Shown: positions 56,354 to 64,000 of the stretch, piece after piece | Numbering within the stretch: the stretch's first letter is position 1 | Layout: the number at the start of each line of letters is the position of its first letter | Assembly (NCBI GenBank): GCA_019794795.1 | Contig: JAIMFC010000004.1 | Span: forward strand, 62,001-126,000 | Origin: Streptococcus gallolyticus | Lineage (GTDB): Bacteria; Bacillota; Bacilli; Lactobacillales; Streptococcaceae | DNA length: 64,000 nt | Direction of reading: 5' to 3' | The notes under the pieces: model-generated | Seen by the model: only the letters and a program-made list of their open reading frames with translations | Database searches by the model: none | Told to the model about the DNA's origin: nothing | Program-made: the position numbers and the translations under genes

Positions 56354-57295
56354 ATGAAAGAAATCTATCTTGCAGGTGGTTGTTTTTGGGGATTAGAGGA
56401 ATATTTTTCTCAGATTGAGGGTGTGTTGAAGACCAGCGTAGGTTATGCCAATGGTCAGGTGGAGACCACTTCTTATCAGCTCCTTAAGCAAACAGATCAT
56501 GCGGAGACAGTCTATCTGGCTTATGATGAAAATATGTTGACACTACGGGAAGTTCTTCTCTATTATTTCCGCGTCATTGACCCCGTTTCTGTTAATCAGC
56601 AGGGACCTGACAAGGGGCGCCAGTACCGAACGGGGATTTACTATACAGATGAAGCAAGTGTGCCTGTGATTGAGACGGTGATGGCAGAAGAAGCTGCTAA
56701 GCTCGGTATCCAAAAACTAGCAGTCGAATGTGAGCCCTTGCGCCATTATATTCTAGCGGAGGATTACCATCAGGACTATCTCAAGAAAAATCCGACTGGT
56801 TATTGTCATATTGATGTAAATCAAGCAAAAATTCCTGTCATTGATGCCAAAGATTACGCCAAACCGAGTCAAGAAGACTTGAAAGCTCGGTTAACAGATT
56901 TGCAATATCAGGTGACCCAAGAAGCGGCGACAGAGCGTCCTTTTGAAAATGAATTTTTCGAGAGTGACCAAGCGGGTATTTATGTCGATATTACAACGGG
57001 AGAGCCGCTCTTTTTGTCCACAGATAAGTTTGATTCAGGCTGTGGTTGGCCATCCTTTACCAAGCCGATTAGCAAGGAAGTAGCCACTTATTTCCAAGAT
57101 TATTCCCACGGTATGAATCGCATAGAAGTGCGGAGCCGCGCTGGACAAGCGCATTTGGGACATGTCTTTGATGATGGGCCGCGAGACAAGGGTGGTTTGC
57201 GTTACTGCATTAATTCTGCGGCATTGCGCTTTATTCCAAGAAATGACATGGAAGCGGAAGGTTATGGATTGTTCGTGGATTTGCTAAAAAAATGA
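56354..57295 (+). CDS. msrAB: Fused methionine sulfoxide reductase A/B
   Basis: A 313-residue fusion. The MsrA domain (1-160) has catalytic Cys10 in [12 protein letters not shown]. The MsrB domain (about 180-310) has [24 protein letters not shown] and catalytic Cys in [13 protein letters not shown]. It reduces both epimers of methionine sulfoxide in oxidised proteins. No signal peptide is seen, so it acts in the cytosol, probably reduced by thioredoxin from the adjacent gene. The start follows AGGAGGTG; an upstream in-frame ATG at 56201 falls within the repeat. Confidence 0.93.
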   Translation: MKEIYLAGGCFWGLEEYFSQIEGVLKTSVGYANGQVETTSYQLLKQTDHAETVYLAYDENMLTLREVLLYYFRVIDPVSVNQQGPDKGRQYRTGIYYTDEASVPVIETVMAEEAAKLGIQKLAVECEPLRHYILAEDYHQDYLKKNPTGYCHIDVNQAKIPVIDAKDYAKPSQEDLKARLTDLQYQVTQEAATERPFENEFFESDQAGIYVDITTGEPLFLSTDKFDSGCGWPSFTKPISKEVATYFQDYSHGMNRIEVRSRAGQAHLGHVFDDGPRDKGGLRYCINSAALRFIPRNDMEAEGYGLFVDLLKK

Positions 57296-57313
57296 GAGTT
57301 TTTATATAAAAAC

Positions 57314-57341
57314 TTGCAATTCTACGAATTTTCTGTATAAT
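57314..57341 (+). promoter_or_regulatory. Promoter of the glycine-riboswitch transcript
   Basis: TTGCAA at 57314-57319 and TATAAT at 57336-57341 are 16 bases apart, about 67 bases before the aptamer. Confidence 0.7.
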
Positions 57342-57407
57342 TAATATCAATAAAAATAGAATACCGGTTGACCTTTTATAGGAGGAGAAATCTAACTGTA
57401 AAAAAGA

Positions 57408-57485
57408 CGGAACTCTGGAGAGACCATTTGGCGCCGAAGGGGCAAGGCAGAAACTGCTGAAACTCTCAGGCAAAAGGACAGAGCG
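57408..57485 (+). ncRNA. Glycine riboswitch (single aptamer)
   Basis: The conserved aptamer core is present: CTCTGGAGAGACC, then GCGCCGAAGGGGCAA, a variable P3b-like arm (GGCAGAAACTGC), and ACTCTCAGGCAAAAGGACAG. Only one aptamer is visible. It is followed by short hairpins and a terminator at 57521-57545, then the alanine/glycine symporter gene. The same arrangement is known in Streptococcus pyogenes. Glycine binding probably decides between termination and read-through. Confidence 0.93.
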
Positions 57486-57520
57486 AAAAAAGGGACTTTC
57501 CCCACGTTTTTCGTGTATCC

Positions 57521-57545
57521 AGAGGCTATTTATAGCCTCTTTTTT
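57521..57545 (+). terminator. Riboswitch expression-platform terminator
   Basis: AGAGGCTAT at 57521-57529 pairs with ATAGCCTCT at 57532-57540 across a two-base loop, followed by TTTTT. It lies between the aptamer and the symporter start. Confidence 0.85.
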
Positions 57546-57579
57546 CTTGGTTTTCTATTGATAAAAAGGAGAATGCGAT

Positions 57580-58905
57580 ATGCTTGAATTGATGCAAAAG
57601 GTGCAAACCTTTGTCTGGGGAGTGCCCCTTTTGATGCTTTTGGTAGGAACGGGCTTGTATTTGACCGTGAGATTGGGAGTTTTTCAGTTATTTAAACTTC
57701 CAAAAGCTTTTCGGCTGATTCTGTCTGGTGACCAGTCAGGAGATGGAGAAGTATCTAGTTTTGCGGCTCTCTGTACAGCTTTGGCAGCGACTGTCGGGAC
57801 TGGAAATATTGTCGGAGTTGCAACAGCCATCAAATTAGGTGGTCCAGGAGCCTTGTTCTGGATGTGGGTGGCGGCTTTCTTAGGGATGGCAACCAAGTAT
57901 GCTGAAGGATTTTTAGCCATTAAATACCGAACAACGGATGCCAATGGTGAGAGTTCAGGTGGTCCTATGTACTATATCCTCCTCGGTATGGGAGAAAAAT
58001 GGCGTCCGCTAGCGACTTTCTTTGCCTTTAGTGGTCTCCTAGTTGCCCTCTTTGGTATAGGCACCTTTACTCAGGTCAATGCTATTACGAGTTCGATTCA
58101 TAATTCTTTTGGTGTGGATGTACGTCTGGTCGGCATCTTGTTGGGACTGGTCGTGGCCTTGATTATTTTCCGTGGGATTCAGGCGATTTCTGATGTGGCG
58201 ACTAAGGTAGTCCCATTTATGGCGATTGTCTATATTCTAGCGACATTAGGAATTTTGGTGACGTACACAGATAGTCTCCTTCCTAGTTTGAAAATGATTG
58301 CTAGCTCAGCCTTTACAGGGACTGCGGCTACAGGCGGATTTGTCGGAGCGACCATGATGGTTGCTTTACGTAGTGGGATGGCGCGTGGCGTCTTCTCTAA
58401 TGAATCTGGTCTGGGAAGTGCACCGATTGCTGCTGCGGCTGCTAAGTCCAATCATGCGGTGGAGCAGGGCTTGATTTCCATGACAGGGACTTTTATCGAT
58501 ACCTTAATTATCTGTAGTTTGACAGGGCTTTCGATTATTGTGACAGGATCTTGGACAGGGACGCAAAATGGTGCAGCCTTAACTCAATCGGTCTTTACCA
58601 GCACTTATTCTAGCTGGGGAAGTGGCCTCTTGACCGTTCTCTTGACCCTCTTTGCCTTTACGACCATTTTGGGTTGGAATTACTATGGAGAACGTTGCTT
58701 TGAGTTTCTTTTTGGAGTCAAACACCTAAAAATCTACCGAATTTTCTTTGTGGCAATGGTAGTTGTCGGTGCCTTCATTGAATTAGAATTGGTCTGGGTG
58801 ATTGCAGATATCGTTAATGGATTGATGGCTTTACCAAATCTGATTGCCTTACTGGCCTTGTCCCCTATTATTATCCATGAAACCAAGAACTATTTTAAAA
58901 AATAA
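57580..58905 (+). CDS. Alanine/glycine:cation symporter
   Basis: A 441-residue AGCS-family transporter with about eleven membrane segments. Typical segments are ALAATVGTGNIVGVATAI, GGPGALFWMWVAAFLGMATK, SSGGPMYYILLG and RGVFSNESGLGSAPIAAAAA. It imports alanine or glycine with sodium. The glycine riboswitch upstream points to glycine as a main substrate and to repression or induction by it. AAAGGAGAA precedes the ATG. Confidence 0.92.
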   Translation: MLELMQKVQTFVWGVPLLMLLVGTGLYLTVRLGVFQLFKLPKAFRLILSGDQSGDGEVSSFAALCTALAATVGTGNIVGVATAIKLGGPGALFWMWVAAFLGMATKYAEGFLAIKYRTTDANGESSGGPMYYILLGMGEKWRPLATFFAFSGLLVALFGIGTFTQVNAITSSIHNSFGVDVRLVGILLGLVVALIIFRGIQAISDVATKVVPFMAIVYILATLGILVTYTDSLLPSLKMIASSAFTGTAATGGFVGATMMVALRSGMARGVFSNESGLGSAPIAAAAAKSNHAVEQGLISMTGTFIDTLIICSLTGLSIIVTGSWTGTQNGAALTQSVFTSTYSSWGSGLLTVLLTLFAFTTILGWNYYGERCFEFLFGVKHLKIYRIFFVAMVVVGAFIELELVWVIADIVNGLMALPNLIALLALSPIIIHETKNYFKK

Positions 58906-58908
58906 GAA

Positions 58909-58940
58909 AGAGGGTGGGAACTTGTCCTAACCTCTTTTTG
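58909..58940 (+). terminator. Terminator between the symporter and carboxypeptidase genes
   Basis: AGAGGGTGGGA at 58909-58919 pairs with TCCTAACCTCT at 58925-58935 (G-T and mismatch tolerated), followed by TTTT. Confidence 0.75.
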
Positions 58941-58955
58941 GTGTGTCAGAAATGT

Positions 58956-61900
58956 CTAGTTTTCTTCTTTTTTATCTTTTAATAAGAAACAGCTACCAAA
59001 GGCCAACATGGCACCTGCAATAACCAGGATAGGAGAACTTGCTTGTCCTGTCTTTGGTAAAGTTTTTGCAGGTGTTGTCGGTCTAGTTGCTTGTGGTTGA
59101 TAAGCTAGAGGAGCTGGTTTATCAGTTGTTATCGGTTTTGGTTTTGGAGTTGCTTGAGGTAAGTCCTCAAAGTTTGCCAGCTCCGTTCCAAAAATAGCAT
59201 TGCTGACCCAACGATAGAAATTCAAGGTATGGGTCTTATTGAGAGGATTTCCAGCAAAGATAAAGATTGGCTGATCCATGTAGCTACCACTAATGGCAAC
59301 ATTTTTTCCTGCCAATTCTTCATGACCAGGCCACCAACCAGAGACATAGAAATTTCCTCCTTGTATATTGGCCAAAACCTTGAAATTACTTGGAATACCT
59401 GCAATCCAACTACCTGAGTTTGCATAGTATAGAGTGTCGGCCTTATATCCGCTAGTGTAAGGGCTTTGGTCGTCAAGTTTGATTCGCATGAGTCCCTCGT
59501 AGGAGCCTGCATTTCTAGCTGCCATTGTTTCAGCATCAAATCCAGCTAATAGACCTAGTTTTTCAAGGCGAGCCATGGCTTCTCCACCGATAATAATAAC
59601 AGGTTTTTTACCAAATACAGAGGCGTCGAATTGTCCATTGTCCAAGACCACCACATCAGCTTCGTCTAGACTAGTGACGACATCAAATCCCATTTGCTTC
59701 AGTCCGAGTGTTGCTTCTGAGACAGATGGGAAACCAAGGCTGATGTTAGGATTTCCTGGAGAGTAGACTTTCATGGCTGTCAGAGTCTTGCCGACAGGTT
59801 TCTTATAGAAAGGCTCTGCATAGAGTGGGTAGTTGCCAATCATTTCCTTGAAGGTTTTACTATCAATAATATAGCCATCGTTTGTTAAGTAGACGGATTT
59901 TCCACCTCGAATGGCTGCGTTGACAGCTTGGACAGCAGCTAGGGAATTATTGGCTAAGAAGTAATATGGAGTATCCTCTACCGCTGCAGAACGTGGTGCT
60001 TGAGATAGGGTAACTGGACCCAATTTATCTTTGAAGAGGTCGGCAGTGTATACAGCTTCTGACTTGAAGCCTCGCATATCAGGGAAATTCATGACCAATT
60101 CAGCGTACATTTCAGCCCACTCTGATTCATCGGACCCCTTGTACATGACATGGTTAGCGTAGCCGCGTTTGGCTTGGGCCATGTCAATCACCAAATCTCC
60201 TTTTTTATAGCCGGCAGTATCTTCTGTCAATTGGCTGAGTAATACCCCATTTCTTCTGAAGTAATCGATCATTTTGAAGGCTTGATCAATATCGTTGTTC
60301 GCAGATAATTCCATTGGAATGACGTAGTAATCTGGGAAGAAATTAGCTTGACCATCTTGGCGAATCCGACCTTTGACACTACTGTCAGTTGTTACGAGTG
60401 GTGTTTCTGCGGATGGCGCTTCCACTTTATTAACACCTCGAGAATAGTAAGTTAGTCGATTTTTCATTAAGCGGTCACTATTTTCCAAGGCGTAGTGGAT
60501 ACCAGCTAGAACAGCATAGAGACCAGCCTTGTAGGAATCTTGGTTGGTTTCAGGGATTTCGATCGTATGTCCTAAAATACCATGATAGAGGGCATAAACT
60601 GCCGTATAACCAGAGAAAGAGTCATCCCAGCCAGAACCATAGTAGTATTTTGGAATAATATAGTGGTCGTACTTAGAATTGGTAATGCCTGCTCGTCCCA
60701 TAGCATTAGCTTCTGCGACCAAGTCTTCTTCAAAAATATCATATTCGAAGTTAGGATCGTGTGGAGGAGTGGCTGGCTCGATTAGGAAATCTTTTACAAA
60801 GCCGTGAACGTCAAAAACGGAGATTGGATTCCACTTAGTTATTTGCTCCACAATAGCCTTTGTTTCAGGATTGGTTTGGTAACCAGTGTCGCGGTTTGGA
60901 TCTAAGCCGTTTGCTAAGGCACGTGTATTGGCAATATCTCCGTCAGGATTTTCTGTGAAGTTAAAGAGCAGGATGACTTTTTCAAGTAATTGTTTGACAT
61001 CCAACACAATTTTTTGAGGAAGATTATTGGCATCGACAGTTTCATAAACGATGGTTGCTTTACGGGCAAATTCTTCAAATAAGCCACGTACCACATCAAT
61101 TCCCGGTTGCTCATCGGCATGGGTATTGTTGATGAGAATAGGGAGTTTGTAGTCAAATGCTCCTTCTGCCAAATGTTTCATAGCCTCATCAGGATTGGTT
61201 AACATAGCTGGTGTTGTCTTGCTGAGGTAGTCATCAATGCTGGCTTGATCCTTGGCGATAATGCCCATTTTGATAGGATTGTTTTGAGCACTGGTCCCAA
61301 TTGTTTCCACTTTTACCAAACGATCATCAGCATGTTCCTTCTCGATAGCATCAATTTCTGCCTGTAATTCCTCATGAGTCATATAGCTTTCGTAAGGACG
61401 AAGTGTGATTTCTTTGGTGATGATTGTTTTTCCGTCTGCGCTGACACCTTTTAAGACATAGGTTTGAATATAATCACGGTAGGTACGACGGATGTTGTTT
61501 GGCCAACGTAGACTGAGGTCGCTACCAAAGAGTGGTTTCATTGTGATCGTGTAATTGGTGAGGTCACCTTGAGGATCGGAGGTGATGGTCAGTAGTTCTT
61601 CCTTTGTGAAGGTTCCTGTCTCCATATCATAGGTCATAGTAGGCAGATCTTTGATGGTCCAAGTTAGAGGAGAAGTTGTTGGAGCTGCAACCTGAACACT
61701 ATTTTCTTGGTCCATATAAAGCGTGGCAGGAGTTTCTGTAATAGTTACATTCTCACTTGTGGTAGGCGATTCAGCAACAGTCGCAAGAGGTTGTAGAGTA
61801 CTGGTAGTTCCTTCCGGCTGGCTAGTCGAACTTTCTGCGGTTGAAGCATCTGTTGTTGTCTCTTCAGCAGGGCTAAGAGGTTTTTCTTCTGTGCTACTAG

Positions 61901-62162
61901 GAGCTTCTGTTAGACTAGCAGTAGACTCAGGGGTAGGTGTTTCTGCTAAAGGTTGGTCAGGGCTACTTGTCTCAGGACTTGAGCTATTAGCTTCTGGCTG
62001 CAAGGTGTTGGTGACAGTTGGTGTGTTGTTGGGGCTAGGCAGGTTTTCCTCTGCTGCAACATGTTGAGCTAGAACCAAGCTGCAGACCAAAAGGCAGGAT
62101 AAGGTTGCACCCTTGGTCAAAATGGATGATTGGGCTGGATGAGAATTTGTTTTCTTGTTCAT
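58956..62162 (-). CDS. LPXTG-anchored M14-family zinc carboxypeptidase
   Basis: A 1068-residue surface protein. A signal peptide (residues 1-38) precedes a Ser/Thr/Pro/Glu-rich, probably wall-spanning, region to about 145. The M14 domain carries zinc ligands His348 and Glu351 in NNTHADEQPG, His453 in FDVHGF, the substrate segment LDPNRDTGYQT, and a probable catalytic Glu535 in GHTIEIPET. A further domain (about 600-1000) resembles glutamine amidotransferase-like folds. The sortase signal LPKTG is at 1035-1039, with a hydrophobic segment and KDKKEEN tail. It probably trims C-terminal residues from host or cell-wall peptides. Ribosome-binding site GGAGGA. The specific substrate is unknown. Confidence 0.88.
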   Translation of the reverse strand: MNKKTNSHPAQSSILTKGATLSCLLVCSLVLAQHVAAEENLPSPNNTPTVTNTLQPEANSSSPETSSPDQPLAETPTPESTASLTEAPSSTEEKPLSPAEETTTDASTAESSTSQPEGTTSTLQPLATVAESPTTSENVTITETPATLYMDQENSVQVAAPTTSPLTWTIKDLPTMTYDMETGTFTKEELLTITSDPQGDLTNYTITMKPLFGSDLSLRWPNNIRRTYRDYIQTYVLKGVSADGKTIITKEITLRPYESYMTHEELQAEIDAIEKEHADDRLVKVETIGTSAQNNPIKMGIIAKDQASIDDYLSKTTPAMLTNPDEAMKHLAEGAFDYKLPILINNTHADEQPGIDVVRGLFEEFARKATIVYETVDANNLPQKIVLDVKQLLEKVILLFNFTENPDGDIANTRALANGLDPNRDTGYQTNPETKAIVEQITKWNPISVFDVHGFVKDFLIEPATPPHDPNFEYDIFEEDLVAEANAMGRAGITNSKYDHYIIPKYYYGSGWDDSFSGYTAVYALYHGILGHTIEIPETNQDSYKAGLYAVLAGIHYALENSDRLMKNRLTYYSRGVNKVEAPSAETPLVTTDSSVKGRIRQDGQANFFPDYYVIPMELSANNDIDQAFKMIDYFRRNGVLLSQLTEDTAGYKKGDLVIDMAQAKRGYANHVMYKGSDESEWAEMYAELVMNFPDMRGFKSEAVYTADLFKDKLGPVTLSQAPRSAAVEDTPYYFLANNSLAAVQAVNAAIRGGKSVYLTNDGYIIDSKTFKEMIGNYPLYAEPFYKKPVGKTLTAMKVYSPGNPNISLGFPSVSEATLGLKQMGFDVVTSLDEADVVVLDNGQFDASVFGKKPVIIIGGEAMARLEKLGLLAGFDAETMAARNAGSYEGLMRIKLDDQSPYTSGYKADTLYYANSGSWIAGIPSNFKVLANIQGGNFYVSGWWPGHEELAGKNVAISGSYMDQPIFIFAGNPLNKTHTLNFYRWVSNAIFGTELANFEDLPQATPKPKPITTDKPAPLAYQPQATRPTTPAKTLPKTGQASSPILVIAGAMLAFGSCFLLKDKKEEN

Positions 62163-62591
62163 ATTTATCCTCCATAAAAGAAATGTGCTTGTATTTTAAT
62201 TCATTATTATACAAAAAACAATCAATTTTATGAATTTTTATTCACGAAATAGAATAACTAGTAACAAAAGGTAAGGATAAAATCGTTTGTACACAGTATC
62301 ATGAAAGGAAAAATCAATAACTGAGTAACAGACGATTATTGAAATTCAGTAGAATAAAAAATCTCTACAGCACCTTTAGTATATCACCAATGCAAATAAA
62401 AAAATGCCAATTTTTTGGCATTTTGATGAACAAAATAGAGAGTTTTTTATCAAATAAATGGTGAGTAGAAAGACTATTTTCACTAGGGAATACTTTGGAG
62501 ATACAGGCTTAAAACTCACATTTGGTTCAAGCTATCTTTCCATAAAACAACTCTCTTCAAGTATGATATAATATCCCTAGAAAGGAGTTCT
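62163..62591. other. AT-rich divergent intergenic region
   Basis: This 429-base gap separates the carboxypeptidase gene (minus) from the MscS gene (plus). A TATAAT at 62211-62206 on the minus strand, with TTCATA 17 bases upstream, serves the peptidase. An extended -10 (TGATATAAT, hexamer at 62567-62572) serves mscS. No open frame of convincing quality is present. One strong hairpin is listed separately; the rest shows nothing recognisable. Confidence 0.6.
62401..62424. terminator. Orphan terminator-like hairpin
   Basis: AAAATGCCAA at 62401-62410 pairs perfectly with TTGGCATTTT at 62415-62424 across TTTT. It has A and T tracts on both sides like a bidirectional terminator, but no coding gene points into it from either side. 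It could end a short untranslated RNA. Confidence 0.5.
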
Positions 62592-63413
62592 ATGCTTTCA
62601 TTTTTTCAAAAGTATTTTGCGCAATTTGATATAGAAGCGATTTTGATGAATCTGATTTCCATTGTGCTGCTTTATTTGTTCTTTCTTCTCCTTAGAAGGA
62701 GTATCAAATTTGTAGCCAAGAAGATGGTGCAGTCTAGTGTTAAATTAAACCATCCAGACTCGGGGCGCCAAAAGACGGTCATTCGTCTGGTGGAAAATAT
62801 TCTTCAGTATACCTTGGTTTTCTTTTTGATTTACTGTATTTTAGCTATTTGTGGGCTTCCTGTATCTAGCCTGTTAGCGGGTGCGGGGATTGCTGGGGTT
62901 GCCATTGGTCTGGGTGCGCAGGGCTTTTTATCTGATTTGGTTAATGGCTTTTTCATTCTCGTTGAGCGCCAGTTTGATGTGGGAGACAATGTTCGTCTGA
63001 CAAATGGACCGATTGCTGTAGCAGGAAAGGTGGTTTCCGTTGGAATCCGAACAACACAGATACGCGATGCAGACGGGACCCTACACTTTATTCCGAATCG
63101 AAATATTTTAGTCGTTAGTAATAAATCTCGCGGAGATATGCGGGTGCAAATTGATTTTCCACTTTCTAGTACAGCGGATTTAGAGGCAGTCGATGCAGTC
63201 ATTAAGAAAGTAAATGCACAACACATTCCTCTGTATGATGCTGTGAAAAATTGTTTGGTATTGGGGCCGCAAACTTCTGAAACAGGGCAATTTTCTTATC
63301 GCATTCACCTCTTTGTGGCCAATGGTCAACAAAGTCAAGTGTATCATGATTTTTATGGCTTTTATCAAAAAGCCCTTCTAGAATCTGGCTTGGATTTGCT
63401 GGCTTCTAAATAG
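62592..63413 (+). CDS. Small-conductance mechanosensitive channel (MscS family)
   Basis: A 273-residue channel with three N-terminal membrane segments. The pore-lining helix is GAGIAGVAIGLGAQGFLSDLVNGFF, here shown in two parts: GAGIAGVAIGLGAQGF and LSDLVNGFF. The beta domain begins VERQFDVGDNVRL and the later VRTTQIRDADGTLHFIPN-like segment reads GIRTTQIRDADGTLHFIPNR. It opens under membrane tension to release solutes after osmotic downshock. GAAAGGAG precedes the ATG. The next gene starts 12 bases on. Confidence 0.91.
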   Translation: MLSFFQKYFAQFDIEAILMNLISIVLLYLFFLLLRRSIKFVAKKMVQSSVKLNHPDSGRQKTVIRLVENILQYTLVFFLIYCILAICGLPVSSLLAGAGIAGVAIGLGAQGFLSDLVNGFFILVERQFDVGDNVRLTNGPIAVAGKVVSVGIRTTQIRDADGTLHFIPNRNILVVSNKSRGDMRVQIDFPLSSTADLEAVDAVIKKVNAQHIPLYDAVKNCLVLGPQTSETGQFSYRIHLFVANGQQSQVYHDFYGFYQKALLESGLDLLASK

Positions 63414-63425
63414 AAAGGGAAGAGT

Positions 63426-64000
63426 ATGTTTCCAAAAGAATTTATCGTCGAAGATGGCCATGTTTATTATCGGAAAAAGCCACTTCACCAGCAGCCGTTG
63501 TTCTGGACCAGTATTGCAGGACTGGTTATTTCGCTCATCCTAGCAACGGTGGTGGGCTTTCTCTTGTTGGTCTTAGGGAGCCAAGTGGTTAATGAATTTG
63601 TTGCTGGGGATTATGACGCTGGCTATGAAGCCACTATGGACTGGTCTGATTATGATGAATATGCAATCGGTGAAACAGCCGAAATGGCGGATCTCTCAAT
63701 CAAGGTAGAGTCTATAGAAATTGCAGATGCAGATAGGCTCATTGATGACAGTTTGGATCAGGCCTTGGTGGTAAAGGTCAATCTGAAAAATACCAGTGAT
63801 CAAGATTATTACTTTGATGAGTATGAATTTTCGGTTTATGGTGATGATGCAAGTGGTTATTATGTCCTTGATTATCAAACCTACAACAAAGATATCCCAG
63901 AAAAAATCAAACCAGGCGAAAAAGTGGACTTGACTCTCTACTACGGAGTGGATGATTCGGATGTTTATCGGTTTATTTATCAGGATATTTACTGGTCTGC
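63426..64000 (+). CDS. DUF4352-like membrane-anchored protein (partial, runs off the window)
   Basis: An open frame of at least 191 residues beginning MFPKEFIVEDGHVYYRKKPL. One transmembrane segment lies at about residues 31-52 (SIAGLVISLILATVVGFLLL). The rest is an extracellular-type domain rich in Asp and Tyr, with VKVNLKNTSDQDYYFDEYEF and IKPGEKVDLTLYYGVDD. These match the immunoglobulin-like DUF4352 pattern of conserved Gram-positive surface proteins. GGGAAGAG precedes the ATG. It is probably cotranscribed with mscS. The function is unknown. Confidence 0.7.
   Translation, partial: MFPKEFIVEDGHVYYRKKPLHQQPLFWTSIAGLVISLILATVVGFLLLVLGSQVVNEFVAGDYDAGYEATMDWSDYDEYAIGETAEMADLSIKVESIEIADADRLIDDSLDQALVVKVNLKNTSDQDYYFDEYEFSVYGDDASGYYVLDYQTYNKDIPEKIKPGEKVDLTLYYGVDDSDVYRFIYQDIYWS

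Noticed and set aside
61723-62067. A plus-strand open frame opposite the carboxypeptidase N-terminus
   Set aside because: It mirrors the low-complexity Ser/Thr/Pro stalk on the other strand, has no ribosome-binding site and encodes Val/Ser/Gly-rich filler.

Overview
The window looks like a chromosomal segment of a low-GC Streptococcus, most like Streptococcus suis. This is inferred from gene content and order: the pepX/aquaglyceroporin pair, cppA, pflB-dinB-recD2-lepB-rnhC-zapA-cvpA-mutS2-trxA, adcAII with a six-triad histidine triad protein, and pstSCAB-phoU with its two-component system. There is no rRNA, tRNA, CRISPR array, prophage or complete insertion sequence. Most genes are intact, so the breaks described below stand out.

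Layout. 1-1.2 kb: the 5' part of an HI0933-type flavoprotein, divergent from rocS, a chromosome-segregation factor. 1.4-6.8 kb: an ascorbate/pentitol-type PTS operon with its PRD regulator and a split transketolase. 7-12.4 kb: a glutathionyl-hydroquinone reductase-like protein, a small hydrolase, a YrdC-domain protein, a membrane glycerophosphodiesterase and a membrane-bound MerR-type regulator. 12.5-19 kb: a ruined aerobic respiration locus (menA, ndh, cydABCD, polyprenyl diphosphate synthase). 19.2-26.1 kb: ebfC, then the phosphate operon ending in its own response regulator and kinase. 26.8-30.2 kb: a zinc-acquisition pair behind AdcR-type operators. 30.3-39.1 kb: brnQ, glycerate kinase, an agaS-lacD-lacC-galM-like tagatose pathway cluster and fbp. 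39.2-44.3 kb: pepX, aquaglyceroporin, cppA and a serine hydrolase. 44.5-58.9 kb: pflB, DNA maintenance genes, cell-division and secretion genes, trxA, msrAB and a glycine-riboswitch-controlled symporter. 59-64 kb: a very large LPXTG-anchored M14 carboxypeptidase, an MscS channel and the start of a DUF4352-like membrane protein.

Two themes deserve attention. First, the respiratory genes carry at least five separate frameshifts, a collapsed cydDC fusion and a damaged FAD-binding motif, while menA and cydB remain open. This points to recent loss of cytochrome bd respiration, leaving fermentation (pflB is intact). Second, at least seven intergenic sites carry copies of two related modular repeats of about 130-230 bp. 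They are built from successive hairpins whose stems differ between copies but stay paired. Several copies end in what looks like a functional transcription terminator, and one sits inside the tagatose operon.

Start codons were chosen by ribosome-binding-site spacing and family N-termini. Functions are inferred from recognised motifs and gene context; no database search was run.
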